From positions 1 to 14,267 of the forward strand of contig JBIQKN010000070.1 in the NCBI GenBank assembly GCA_044506565.1: a DNA stretch of 14,267 nucleotides, read 5' to 3'. The first letter of the stretch is position 1, and each line of letters opens with the position of its first letter. The position numbers and the translations under genes are program-made. This DNA is from Croceibacterium_A sp044506565. Lineage in GTDB: Bacteria; Pseudomonadota; Alphaproteobacteria; Sphingomonadales; Sphingomonadaceae. The notes beneath the pieces are model-generated. The model was given only the letters and a program-made list of their open reading frames with translations. It was not told the DNA's origin and ran no database searches. Shown in pieces: positions 1-6,870 of the stretch.

Positions 1-883
1 GCTCGATCCCGTCGGTCTCCTCGACCGAGCCGAACCGGCCCTGCGCGACGCGGAAACGGCCGACCGGTTCGAGACCGGGCAGCCGGAACACCGCAAACGC
101 ATTGTCGCCCTGGCTCGAGGCGACGAGCCAGCCGCCGTCGGTGCCCTCGGGCACCAGCGCGAGACCCTCGAGGTCGGCGACGAGGTAGCGGTTGTCGATC
201 GGGACCACGAGCTCCCCTTGGGCGGCCTCGGCGGCGAAGCGCCACAGCCCGCCGCCCTCCTCGCCGACGTAAAGCGTGCCGTCGCGCGGATCGGCGACGC
301 AGCCTTCGATCTGGCTCGGGATGCTGCGCGTGCGCAGGTGCTCGGAGCGCACCTCGCTGCCGCCCGGGAAAGTCAGGCGATATTCCTCGACCGTGCCGTC
401 CTTGAGCGCGGAGAACGCGTGCAGCGCGGCGCCGTCGCGGCGCAGGCAGAAGCCGTAGCCCTCGCCCGTGCCGCCCGGCGTGGTGCCGAGCAGCGTCAGC
501 GCGCCGCTCGCCTTGTCCATCTGCCACACGCGCAGCATGGCGTTGGCCGGGTCGTTGCGGTCGCTGGCGACGACGATCACGCGCCCGTCGGGCAGCTCGG
601 CGAGGTCGACGTTGTTGATCAGGCCCGAGGTCTCGCTGAACAGCGTGCGGCCCGAGAGGTCGTAGACGTGCAGCCCCGCCTTCTTGTCGGTGCCGACGAT
701 ACGGCTCGCGGCAGGGTCGGCGGGGTTGCGCCAGATCGCCGGGTCGTCCGCCGCATCCTCGGCGGCGGTGCCGACCGGGTCGGTCTCGGCGACGGCGACG
801 ACCGCGACCGGCGGCAGCCCGACGGGGGTGGTGGCGCAGGCGGCGAGCGTGGTCGCCAGCGCGAGGATCGGAAGCGCGCGCAT
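1..883 (-). CDS. Beta-propeller phytase, lipoprotein (3' end beyond window)
   Basis: Predicted 3-phytase of the beta-propeller class, which removes phosphate from inositol hexakisphosphate with Ca2+ at the active site. 294 residues are visible and the C-terminus lies beyond base 1; single-domain members usually run some tens of residues longer. Family motifs are readable: DDPAIW (46-51), NNVDL (90-94), YGFCL (143-147), SQIEGCVAD (190-198), GEE (207-209), ADLEGL (236-241) and SSQGDNAFAV (256-265). The N-terminus is a short hydrophobic signal ending in the lipobox LAAC (C16), so the enzyme should be membrane anchored on the periplasmic or outer face. The ATG overlaps the receptor stop as TGATG and has no clear ribosome binding site, which suggests translational coupling. 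Identification is firm; the substrate is inferred from the family. Confidence 0.9.
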   Translation of the reverse strand, partial: MRALPILALATTLAACATTPVGLPPVAVVAVAETDPVGTAAEDAADDPAIWRNPADPAASRIVGTDKKAGLHVYDLSGRTLFSETSGLINNVDLAELPDGRVIVVASDRNDPANAMLRVWQMDKASGALTLLGTTPGGTGEGYGFCLRRDGAALHAFSALKDGTVEEYRLTFPGGSEVRSEHLRTRSIPSQIEGCVADPRDGTLYVGEEGGGLWRFAAEAAQGELVVPIDNRYLVADLEGLALVPEGTDGGWLVASSQGDNAFAVFRLPGLEPVGRFRVAQGRFGSVEETDGIE

Positions 884-3294
884 CAGAACGCGTACCGCGC
901 GACGAGCTGGAACACCGGGCCGGCTTCCTCGGCCTCGAGCTCGTACTCGTCGAAGTCGCGGTCCATCTGGTCGCCGACGGTGTCGAACTTGTTGAACACC
1001 TCGCGTTTCTTGCCGTTGAGCAGGTTCGAGCCGACGGCGCGGACCGTGAAGCTGTCGCCGAAGCGCTTCTCGAGGAAGACTTCGAGATCGGCGCCGTAGG
1101 TCGTGGTTACCTCCTCGCTGACCACCCGGCTGTAGGCGGAACCCTGCTTACGGTAGGTCGCGCCGAAGGCGACACCCGCCCTGGGCAGGTTCTGGATCAC
1201 GCCGAAGTTGTAGACCACGTCCGACTGGTTGTTGAATCGCCGCTCGCCGAACGCGTCGGTCACCTTGCTGTCGAGCAGCGAGAGATTTCCGAATACCCCG
1301 GTGTCGGGCAGGCCGAGGAAACCGAGATCGGCCGAGAGGTCGAACTCGATGCCGTAGACCTCGCCGTCGCCGACGTTCTGCGGCTGGAGGACGAAAGCGA
1401 CCACGTCCTCGTCTTCCTCGTCCTGCGCGGAACCGGGGATCGGAACGCCGTTCGCGTCGAGCACCGTGGCGAGCTCGACCAGGTCGCTCACATCGCGGTA
1501 GAACAGGTTGACCCCGATCACGCCGGTGCGGCCCAATCGGTGTTCGTAGCCCAGATCGACGCCCCAGGCCTTCTCCGGCATCAACAGCGGGTAGCCGAGC
1601 AGGTCGTTGTCACCGAGCTCCTCCTCGAGCAGCGCCGGCGAGATGTGGTCGAACTGCGGCCGGCGTACGGTGCGCGCCGCCGAAGCGGTGACGCGGCCGT
1701 TGCCGAACGCATACTTGAGCGAGGCCGACGGCAGGAAATAGTCGTACTCGTTGTCGCTCTCGGCATCGGCCGGGTCGACAGTCAGGTCGACGATGTGCAC
1801 CGCGGTCCGTTCCCACCTCAGCCCGACTTCCCAGCCGAGGGCGCCGTGATCACCCTCGACCAGGGCGAACACGTCGAAGCGCTTCTCCTCGAGCGTTCCG
1901 AGGCCGCCGTCGGCCGGCTCGAAATCCTCGAACGAGCCGATTAGCTGGGCCGGCGAGTCGCCGAACTGGTTCCAGCCGCGCCCGTCGAGTTCGTCGTCCT
2001 GCTCGGACTCGGAAATGTCGGTCCGGCGGTCCTTGTCCTGCCAGAATGCGCCGATCACGAAATCGACGTTCATCGTCAGCGGAATCTCGTGGTCGATCGC
2101 GAACGAGAGCTCCTCGTCGACGTTGCGCGTGACGACCCGTTCGCTTTCCCACTCGGGATCCTCGCGATCGCCGTCTTCGCCGGTCTCGAAATCGACCTCG
2201 GTCTCGGTCGCCTCGACGTTGTCGTCGAAGCGCGCGTAGCCGGCCTTGAACGAAGTCTCGCCGAGCGCCCACGCGTGCGACAGCTTCGCTGCGACGGCCC
2301 AATTGTCCTGCTCGATCTCCTCGAGCTGGTGCGAATCGGTCAGCAGGCCGGGCTGCTCGTCGTCCTCGAACCGAATCGGGCCAGGGTCGCCGGTGACGAC
2401 GTTGTACTCGAGGCTGCGCTCGGTCTCGGTCCGGTCGGTGTGCACGAAGTTGCCGCTCAGCTCAAAATCGGTCGCCGCGCCGTCGATGCCCCAGCTCGCG
2501 TTGAACGCGTAGTCGGTGCCGTCGCGGATGTCGCTCTGGTCCTCGCGGTTGTCGAACTCGGAAGTGGCGTAATCGGGATCGTTCTCGGGCGAATCGCCGT
2601 AACGGAAGCTGATCTTCTGCTTCGGGTTGTAGCGCCCCTGGACGTTGGCCCCGATGAGCACGCGGCCCGGCCCGAGCGCGCCGCCGTAGTAGAGCCCCGC
2701 AGTCGGTTTCACCTCACCGTCGTCGAACAGCAGGCCGCCCCCCTTCACATAGCCGCCGTCTAGCGCGAAGGCGTCGCGCAACACGATGTTGATCGTCCCC
2801 GCGACGGCATCCCCGGTCCGCCGCGCCGACGATGAGCGGACGATCTCGACGCGGTCAATCAGCTCGGCCGGGATTCGGTCGAGGAAGAACGAGCGGTCGG
2901 GGTTGGGACCGGGCACCTTCTCGCCGCTGATCAGGATCTGGGTATAGCCCGGGTCGAGCCCGCGCATCCGCGGTCCGTCGCTCTCGATCACGTCGGACAG
3001 GAAGGTCACCGAGGGCACGCGCTTGAGCGCGTCGCCTGCGGTGAGCGGCTCGAAGCGCTGGAAATACTCCTCGTCGTAGACCAGCACCGGCTCAGGCGCG
3101 TCGCTGTGGTTGCGGTAGCCGATCGTCGCCTGCACCACGATCTGGTTGCTGGCCTGCGGCTGTGATGCGCCTTCATTGCCCGCGGCAGCGCCGTCCTCGG
3201 CAGCACCGTCCTCGGCAAGCGCGGCGGTCGGCACTGCGAGCGCCGCCAGCATTGCGCACGCCGAGCCGGCCAGAAGTTGACCCCGAAGCTTCAT
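883..3294 (-). CDS. TonB-dependent outer-membrane receptor, phytase-linked
   Basis: An 803-residue TonB-dependent receptor, expected to bring a substrate across the outer membrane using the TonB-ExbBD system. Residues 1-27 form a signal peptide with an ALA cleavage site. After a low-complexity stretch (a repeated EDGAA) comes a hydrophobic QIVVQA segment at about 51-56 that could be the TonB box. The plug domain follows at about 68-175, with the typical segments GDALKRVPSV, RMRGLD, DRVEIVRS and GTINIVL. The rest is a 22-strand-type barrel ending in VARYAF with the usual terminal Phe. It is the first gene of a unit with the phytase, which points to phytate or a phosphorylated breakdown product as ligand; the sequence itself does not prove this. 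The ATG at 3294 has GGAGG at 3301-3305, six bases away. Regulation is probably by phosphate, through the Pho-like box upstream. Confidence 0.9.
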   Translation of the reverse strand: MKLRGQLLAGSACAMLAALAVPTAALAEDGAAEDGAAAGNEGASQPQASNQIVVQATIGYRNHSDAPEPVLVYDEEYFQRFEPLTAGDALKRVPSVTFLSDVIESDGPRMRGLDPGYTQILISGEKVPGPNPDRSFFLDRIPAELIDRVEIVRSSSARRTGDAVAGTINIVLRDAFALDGGYVKGGGLLFDDGEVKPTAGLYYGGALGPGRVLIGANVQGRYNPKQKISFRYGDSPENDPDYATSEFDNREDQSDIRDGTDYAFNASWGIDGAATDFELSGNFVHTDRTETERSLEYNVVTGDPGPIRFEDDEQPGLLTDSHQLEEIEQDNWAVAAKLSHAWALGETSFKAGYARFDDNVEATETEVDFETGEDGDREDPEWESERVVTRNVDEELSFAIDHEIPLTMNVDFVIGAFWQDKDRRTDISESEQDDELDGRGWNQFGDSPAQLIGSFEDFEPADGGLGTLEEKRFDVFALVEGDHGALGWEVGLRWERTAVHIVDLTVDPADAESDNEYDYFLPSASLKYAFGNGRVTASAARTVRRPQFDHISPALLEEELGDNDLLGYPLLMPEKAWGVDLGYEHRLGRTGVIGVNLFYRDVSDLVELATVLDANGVPIPGSAQDEEDEDVVAFVLQPQNVGDGEVYGIEFDLSADLGFLGLPDTGVFGNLSLLDSKVTDAFGERRFNNQSDVVYNFGVIQNLPRAGVAFGATYRKQGSAYSRVVSEEVTTTYGADLEVFLEKRFGDSFTVRAVGSNLLNGKKREVFNKFDTVGDQMDRDFDEYELEAEEAGPVFQLVARYAF

Positions 3295-3300
3295 TATCGT

Positions 3301-3320
3301 CCTCCGTCCATCGACGGAGG
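3301..3320 (-). promoter_or_regulatory. Hairpin covering the receptor's Shine-Dalgarno
   Basis: A perfect 8-bp inverted repeat (CCTCCGTC / GACGGAGG) with a 4-base loop. In the mRNA orientation its 3' arm contains the GGAGG ribosome binding site of the receptor, six bases from the ATG. If transcribed whole it would hide the site, allowing translational control. The structure is seen directly; the regulatory role is inferred, and depends on transcription starting upstream of 3320. Confidence 0.5.
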
Positions 3321-3322
3321 GC

Positions 3323-3332
3323 GCCCTAGGGC
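3323..3332 (-). promoter_or_regulatory. Candidate -10 element of the receptor promoter
   Basis: The 10-base palindrome GCCCTAGGGC begins about 7 bases after the last Pho-box unit, roughly where a -10 lies in PhoB-activated promoters. It partly resembles the Caulobacter housekeeping -10 (GCTANAWC), matching CTA and the final C. If this is the -10, transcription would begin near 3315-3317, inside the hairpin at 3301-3320, so both readings cannot be fully right. Weak call. Confidence 0.25.
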
Positions 3333-3338
3333 CCGGTC

Positions 3339-3367
3339 ATGACGCTTTGGCGATAGTTCGATGACAG
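3339..3367 (-). promoter_or_regulatory. Candidate PhoB binding site, three units
   Basis: Read on the minus strand, three 7-base units lie at exactly 11-base intervals: CTGTCAT (3361-3367), CTATCGC (3350-3356) and GCGTCAT (3339-3345), with spacers CGAA and CAAA. The known Pho box is CTGTCAT repeated after a 4-base spacer. Unit one is perfect, unit two matches four of seven and unit three five of seven. It ends 45 bases before the receptor ATG and would place the receptor-phytase unit in the phosphate-starvation regulon. Confidence 0.6.
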
Positions 3368-3415
3368 CTTAGCGACTCCGCGCGGCGAGACGCTGCCGCC
3401 CGTTCGCGAGCGACA

Positions 3416-3898
3416 TCAATCGGCCTCGGCCGCCTCGCTCTGCAGCTGGATGTAATTCTGCAGGCCCATGCGCTCGATCAGCTCGAATTGGGTCTCGAGG
3501 AAGTCGACATGCTCCTCCTCGCTTTCGAGGATGCGTTCGAAGACTTCGCGGCTGACATAGTCGCGGACGCTTTCGCAGTGCTGGATCGCGTCCTTGAGCA
3601 GCGGAATGGCCTCGAGTTCGAGCGCCAGATCGGCCTTGAGAATTTCTTCGACGGTCTCGCCGACCTTGAGCTTGTGCAGCGCCTGGAAGTTCGGGAGCCC
3701 TTCGAGGAACAGGATGCGGTCCGCCAGCGTGTCGGCGTGCTTCATCTCGTCGATCGATTCGTGGCGCTCGTACTCGGCGAGCTTCTCGATCCCCCAGTTC
3801 TTCAGCACGCGGTAGTGCAGCCAGTACTGGTTGATCGCGGTCAGCTCGTTGGTCAGCGCCTTGTTGAGATAGTCGACGACCTGCGGGTCACCTTGCAT
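3416..3898 (-). CDS. bfr: Bacterioferritin
   Basis: Bacterioferritin, the haem-containing 24-subunit iron-storage protein that oxidises Fe2+ and stores it as a ferric mineral in the cytoplasm. At 160 residues it has the usual family length. The ferroxidase ligands are all present: E18, E51, H54, E94, E127 and H130, and M52 is the expected haem ligand between paired subunits. The C-terminal MGLQNY motif is also typical. The reading frame stays open further upstream, but the start at 3898 gives the canonical MQGDPQVVDYLN beginning and has AGGAG eight bases upstream, so the longer version is rejected. It lies 114 bases downstream of bfd on the same strand, with a Fur-like site and a possible terminator between them, so it probably has its own promoter. 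Confidence 0.96.
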   Translation of the reverse strand: MQGDPQVVDYLNKALTNELTAINQYWLHYRVLKNWGIEKLAEYERHESIDEMKHADTLADRILFLEGLPNFQALHKLKVGETVEEILKADLALELEAIPLLKDAIQHCESVRDYVSREVFERILESEEEHVDFLETQFELIERMGLQNYIQLQSEAAEAD

Positions 3899-3962
3899 CG
3901 TACGTCTCCTGCAAGGCCCCGATGATGCGCCCCGCAGGCTCCGACGGCAAGGCCGGAAACGC

Positions 3963-3991
3963 AAAAAACCGCAGAAATCCTAGGGTTTGCG
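3963..3991 (-). terminator. Possible intrinsic terminator between bfd and bfr
   Basis: On the minus strand an imperfect hairpin (outer CGC/GCG, inner AAA/TTT and CC/GG around CTAG, with small bulges) is followed by GG and a run of six T. This would end the bfd transcript before bfr. The stem is irregular and its centre doubles as a possible -10 (CCTAGGAT) for bfr, so the call is tentative. Confidence 0.3.
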
Positions 3992-4007
3992 AATGATAAT
4001 CAGGTGC
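3989..4007 (-). promoter_or_regulatory. Fur-like site upstream of bfr
   Basis: Plus-strand positions 3989-4007 match the classical 19-base Fur box (GATAATGATAATCATTATC) at 13 of 19 positions, with an unbroken core AATGATAATCA. The site lies 91-109 bases before the bfr ATG and just after the bfd stop. It suggests iron-dependent control of bacterioferritin. Whether Fur represses or activates here cannot be read from sequence. Confidence 0.5.
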
Positions 4008-4012
4008 CCACG

Positions 4013-4207
4013 TCAGGCGGCGACGAGGCGCGGTCGACGGTCGAGCGAGCGCTCTTCATCGATCAGTTCGGCCGCTTCTTCGAGGCACATGCAGCACTGG
4101 GGCTCGCAACCGAGCGAGGCATAGACCGCTTCGACATCGCCCTCTGTCTGGCGCGCGACGTGGCGCAGCTCGGAATCGCGAATGGCGTTGCAGACGCAGA
4201 CGTACAT
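4013..4207 (-). CDS. bfd: Bacterioferritin-associated ferredoxin
   Basis: Bfd is a small [2Fe-2S] protein of the BFD-like domain family. It docks on bacterioferritin and supplies electrons to reduce the ferric core so iron can be released. The 64-residue product begins MYVCVCNAI, as family members do, and carries the four cluster ligands as C4-x-C6 and C38-x-x-C41. C34 and C39 are extra cysteines near the second pair. The frame is open to an ATG at 4240, but that start would add 11 unusual residues and has no ribosome binding site. The start at 4207 has GGAG about 11 bases upstream, a little far but better. It lies next to its functional partner bfr, with a separate Fur-like palindrome in its own upstream region. 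Confidence 0.93.
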   Translation of the reverse strand: MYVCVCNAIRDSELRHVARQTEGDVEAVYASLGCEPQCCMCLEEAAELIDEERSLDRRPRLVAA

Positions 4208-4244
4208 GGCAGGCGAAACTCCGAATTCCTTCGCCGCCATCTAA

Positions 4245-4259
4245 TGCGAATAGGTCGCA
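4245..4259 (-). promoter_or_regulatory. Fur-like palindrome upstream of bfd
   Basis: TGCGA and TCGCA form a perfect inverted repeat around a 5-base spacer (ATAGG), 38-52 bases before the bfd ATG. It shares TGCGAAT with the site upstream of bfr at 3988-3994. A split TGC...GCA palindrome of this size resembles alphaproteobacterial Fur-type operators. The palindrome is seen; the regulator is inferred. Confidence 0.45.
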
Positions 4260-4273
4260 ATAGCAAGCTGAAT

Positions 4274-5575
4274 CTAGCGCCGCAGCGGGAACAACAGGCC
4301 GTAAGTCAGACAGCGCCACAGCCATTCGAGCGGTCCATAGCGGAATCGGGCCAGCCACCACTTCGACCAGGCGAGCATGAGCGCCCACATAGCCAGCACG
4401 ACCACAAGCAGCTCCAGGCGATGGAACCGGCCGTAGAGCCCACCGGCCCAGCCCTGGAACACGAACATCAGGACCAGCGAGGTGCCGAGGTAGTTGCTGA
4501 ACGCCATGCGGCCCGCAGCGACGAACCGGCTGCCGAGCCAGGTCGCGGCCGCGCTCGGCGCCCACAGCGCCAGCAACGCGGCAAGGCCGAGGACCATCGG
4601 CAGATGGAGGAACTGCGAGGGCCCGTTGAAGGCGAACTGGGTCAGCATCATCGGGAACCCGGCGGAGACGACCCACAGGCCTAGCGGCAGCGATAGGGCG
4701 GCTCCTGCGATCAGCCCGATCCAGCCCCAGCGCCGCATCTTCGCGGGATCGAAACGGCGCTCGAACAGGCCGAGCCGGTACATGGCCATGCCGATCAGGA
4801 TCAACGGGATGGTTTCCAGCAGGGCGAAGAACGGAACCTCGGTAACCAGGCCGAGACTCTCCTCGCGGGCGCGCCAGGCGACGATCTCGAGATAGCTGCC
4901 GCTGGCCATGACTCGGCTTTCCTCGTCCGCGCTGGAGCGCAGCTCGGCCAGCGCTTCGCGCATCTGCTCATAGGCTTCGGGTTGCTGCGCCTGGAGCGCG
5001 GGAAGACTTTCCATCGCTGCCTGCCCGCCCATGACCAGCGAGAACATCAGCGAGGTGACGAGGTACCAGATCAGCCCGACGCGGAGCTGGGTTTTCGCCT
5101 GCCACTTGATCATCGTCAGCGCGACGAGCCCCGAGACCGCGTAGAGGAACAGGATGTCGCCCGTCCACAGCAGGTAGAAGTGCGCGAGGCCGAACAGGGC
5201 CAGCCAGATCAGCCGCTTCGCCTGCAGTCTGCGACCGGCCCCGCGTGCCCAGGCTCGCTCCATGAACAGGTAAATGCCGGCGCCGAACAGCAGCGTGAAC
5301 AGGCCGCGGAACTTGCCGTCGACGGTGACGAACTGGAACAACCAGACCCAACGGTTGGCCTCGTTGGCCCCGCCCTCGAGCGCGGGCGGCCAGAAGTAGG
5401 CAAGTATGGGGTAGCCGAAGGCGACGATGTTGGCGAACAGGATGCCGAGCACGGCGATGCCGCGGATGAAGTCGAGCGCAACGATACGCTCGTCGGCGGA
5501 AACGGGCCGGCCCGGCGCCGCACTCTCGGCCGCCGGATCGGTATGCTCGGTATTCGCGGCAGGCGAGGCGTTCAT
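4274..5575 (-). CDS. DUF418 family membrane protein (YeiB-like)
   Basis: A 433-residue polytopic inner-membrane protein of the DUF418/YeiB family, whose biochemical function is not established. The conserved N-terminal segment ERIVALDFIRGIAVLGILFAN (about 29-49) starts the first membrane span and is typical of both DUF418 and acyltransferase-3-like proteins. FRGLFTLLFGAG follows at about 89-100. The C-terminal half holds GRMAFSNYLGTSLVLMF, the signature of the DUF418 domain. About ten hydrophobic spans can be counted, with an acidic soluble loop at about 180-220 rich in Glu and Ala. The ATG is preceded by a G-rich ribosome binding site inside a small hairpin (5580-5595). It lies 34 bases after the Sel1/SPOR gene on the same strand, so the two are probably cotranscribed. 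The family call is good; the role is unknown. Confidence 0.85.
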   Translation of the reverse strand: MNASPAANTEHTDPAAESAAPGRPVSADERIVALDFIRGIAVLGILFANIVAFGYPILAYFWPPALEGGANEANRWVWLFQFVTVDGKFRGLFTLLFGAGIYLFMERAWARGAGRRLQAKRLIWLALFGLAHFYLLWTGDILFLYAVSGLVALTMIKWQAKTQLRVGLIWYLVTSLMFSLVMGGQAAMESLPALQAQQPEAYEQMREALAELRSSADEESRVMASGSYLEIVAWRAREESLGLVTEVPFFALLETIPLILIGMAMYRLGLFERRFDPAKMRRWGWIGLIAGAALSLPLGLWVVSAGFPMMLTQFAFNGPSQFLHLPMVLGLAALLALWAPSAAATWLGSRFVAAGRMAFSNYLGTSLVLMFVFQGWAGGLYGRFHRLELLVVVLAMWALMLAWSKWWLARFRYGPLEWLWRCLTYGLLFPLRR

Positions 5576-5579
5576 GGCC

Positions 5580-5595
5580 GGTCCCCCTCGGGACC
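5580..5595 (-). other. Small hairpin at the DUF418 ribosome binding site
   Basis: GGTCCC and GGGACC pair around the loop GAGG, so the ribosome binding site (GAGGGGG) is split between loop and 3' arm, just before the ATG at 5575. There is no T tract, so it is not an intrinsic terminator. It could tune translation of the second gene of the pair. Confidence 0.3.
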
Positions 5596-5609
5596 GGTCT
5601 TACGCTCGA

Positions 5610-6782
5610 TCAGCGGTCGGTCACAAGGCAGTCCTGGCCCGCCTGTCGCAGCGAGCGGCAGGCAGCTTCGGCGGCTGAGCGCGTGGGGAAACCGCCCGCC
5701 TGGAGCTTGGTCACCCGTCCCGCCGGGATCAGCAATCGCGACCGACCCGCGAGTTCGGCGCGGCGACTGAGCCGGCTCCACAGGCGCTCGGCGTTGCCGG
5801 AAACGGAGAACGCGCCGAGCTGGACCCGCCAGGGACCGTTGGCCGCGGCAGGCGCCGGCGAAGTCGAGCTTCGAGCAACCGGCGCCGCGGGAGACGCCGA
5901 CGCGTTTCCAGATGAGGCGGGGGGCGTTGCCGTTGAGGCGGCAGGTTCGGAGGCGCGTGCCACCTGGGTCGGTGGCGCAGCGCCTGCGAATATCGCTCCG
6001 GCCCCTGCCGGATCTTCGGTCCCGGTGGCGCGGGTCGCTTCGGCGATGGCGGCACGCGCGGCGGAAACCGAAGGGGAGACCGCGATCGTTGCCACCGGCC
6101 GCGGCACGCGCGGAGCCGGTTCGGCGACGGCAGACGCGGCCGCTGGGCTCGCCGCCCCCTGCACGGCGAGATCGAACGCCGCCAGCTCGCTCGCTCGCGC
6201 CGCGTCAGCCTCGTTGCGCAGTTCGACCGCAAGCCCGGCCGCGAGCTGGCGCTGGTCGAGCGGGATATGCTGATCCATCTCGGCGATTGCCGATGCCGCC
6301 TGCGGCAACCCGGCACCGTTCGCCAAGGTCATCAGCGCGTAGGCGCGGGTCCAGTCCTTCTCGACGAGGTCGCCGTTGAAGTGCGCGATCCCGAGCAGGT
6401 ACTGCGACCGGGGGTCGCCGCGCCGCGCGGCATCGCGAAGGTAGGGCAGCGCCTGTTCGTGCCGCCCATCCTGGAACAGCATCAGCCCGTAGGTGTCGGC
6501 CGCCTGGAGGTGACCCTGTGCCGCGGCGCGGGCGTAAAGAGTCTCGGCCCGCACGAGATCCGCCGGCACCCCGCGGCCGAGGCGGTAGGCCTGGGCAAGG
6601 TTGAACATCGCATCGGGATCGCCGGCCCCGGCGGGCCCTTCCCACTCGCGCACCGCGGCCGCATAATCGCCGCGGCTCCACGCGTCGACGCCGGCCTTGA
6701 CGTCGGCCAGCGCGGGCGCGGCGGCAAGGGCCGCGAGCATCGCGACCGCACCCCAGGCAGGCTTCATCGCATCCGACAGCAT
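5610..6782 (-). CDS. Secreted Sel1-repeat / SPOR-domain protein
   Basis: A 390-residue exported protein. Residues 1-26 are a signal peptide ending APALA. Residues about 27-180 hold Sel1/TPR-like helical repeats (GDPDAMFNLAQAYRLGRG, then DPRSQYLLGIAHFNGD), which usually mediate protein-protein contacts. A low-complexity Ala/Pro/Ser linker follows at about 205-312. A C-terminal SPOR domain at about 316-390 begins WRVQLGAF; SPOR domains bind glycan strands lacking peptide stems at division sites. The likely place is the periplasm, attached to septal peptidoglycan. The start at 6782 is preferred over a second ATG at 6767 because AAGGGG lies four bases before it. It is divergent from the ParA operon, whose last gene also ends in a SPOR domain, and it leads the DUF418 gene. 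The exact role is unknown. Confidence 0.85.
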   Translation of the reverse strand: MLSDAMKPAWGAVAMLAALAAAPALADVKAGVDAWSRGDYAAAVREWEGPAGAGDPDAMFNLAQAYRLGRGVPADLVRAETLYARAAAQGHLQAADTYGLMLFQDGRHEQALPYLRDAARRGDPRSQYLLGIAHFNGDLVEKDWTRAYALMTLANGAGLPQAASAIAEMDQHIPLDQRQLAAGLAVELRNEADAARASELAAFDLAVQGAASPAAASAVAEPAPRVPRPVATIAVSPSVSAARAAIAEATRATGTEDPAGAGAIFAGAAPPTQVARASEPAASTATPPASSGNASASPAAPVARSSTSPAPAAANGPWRVQLGAFSVSGNAERLWSRLSRRAELAGRSRLLIPAGRVTKLQAGGFPTRSAAEAACRSLRQAGQDCLVTDR

Positions 6783-6870
6783 GGTGCCCCTTCTTCGAAC
6801 GCCCTGATCCTAGGGGGTCATAGTAAACAGGTCATTAGCAAAGACCCGTCACAAAGCGGCGCACGAAACT

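Noticed and set aside
3899..3964. Longer bacterioferritin start at 3964
   Set aside because: Adds an Arg/Cys-rich extension not seen in the family; the internal ATG has a good AGGAG.
4004..4684. Plus-strand open frame opposite bfd and DUF418
   Set aside because: No ribosome binding site or domain; composition is that of antisense reading of two recognised genes.
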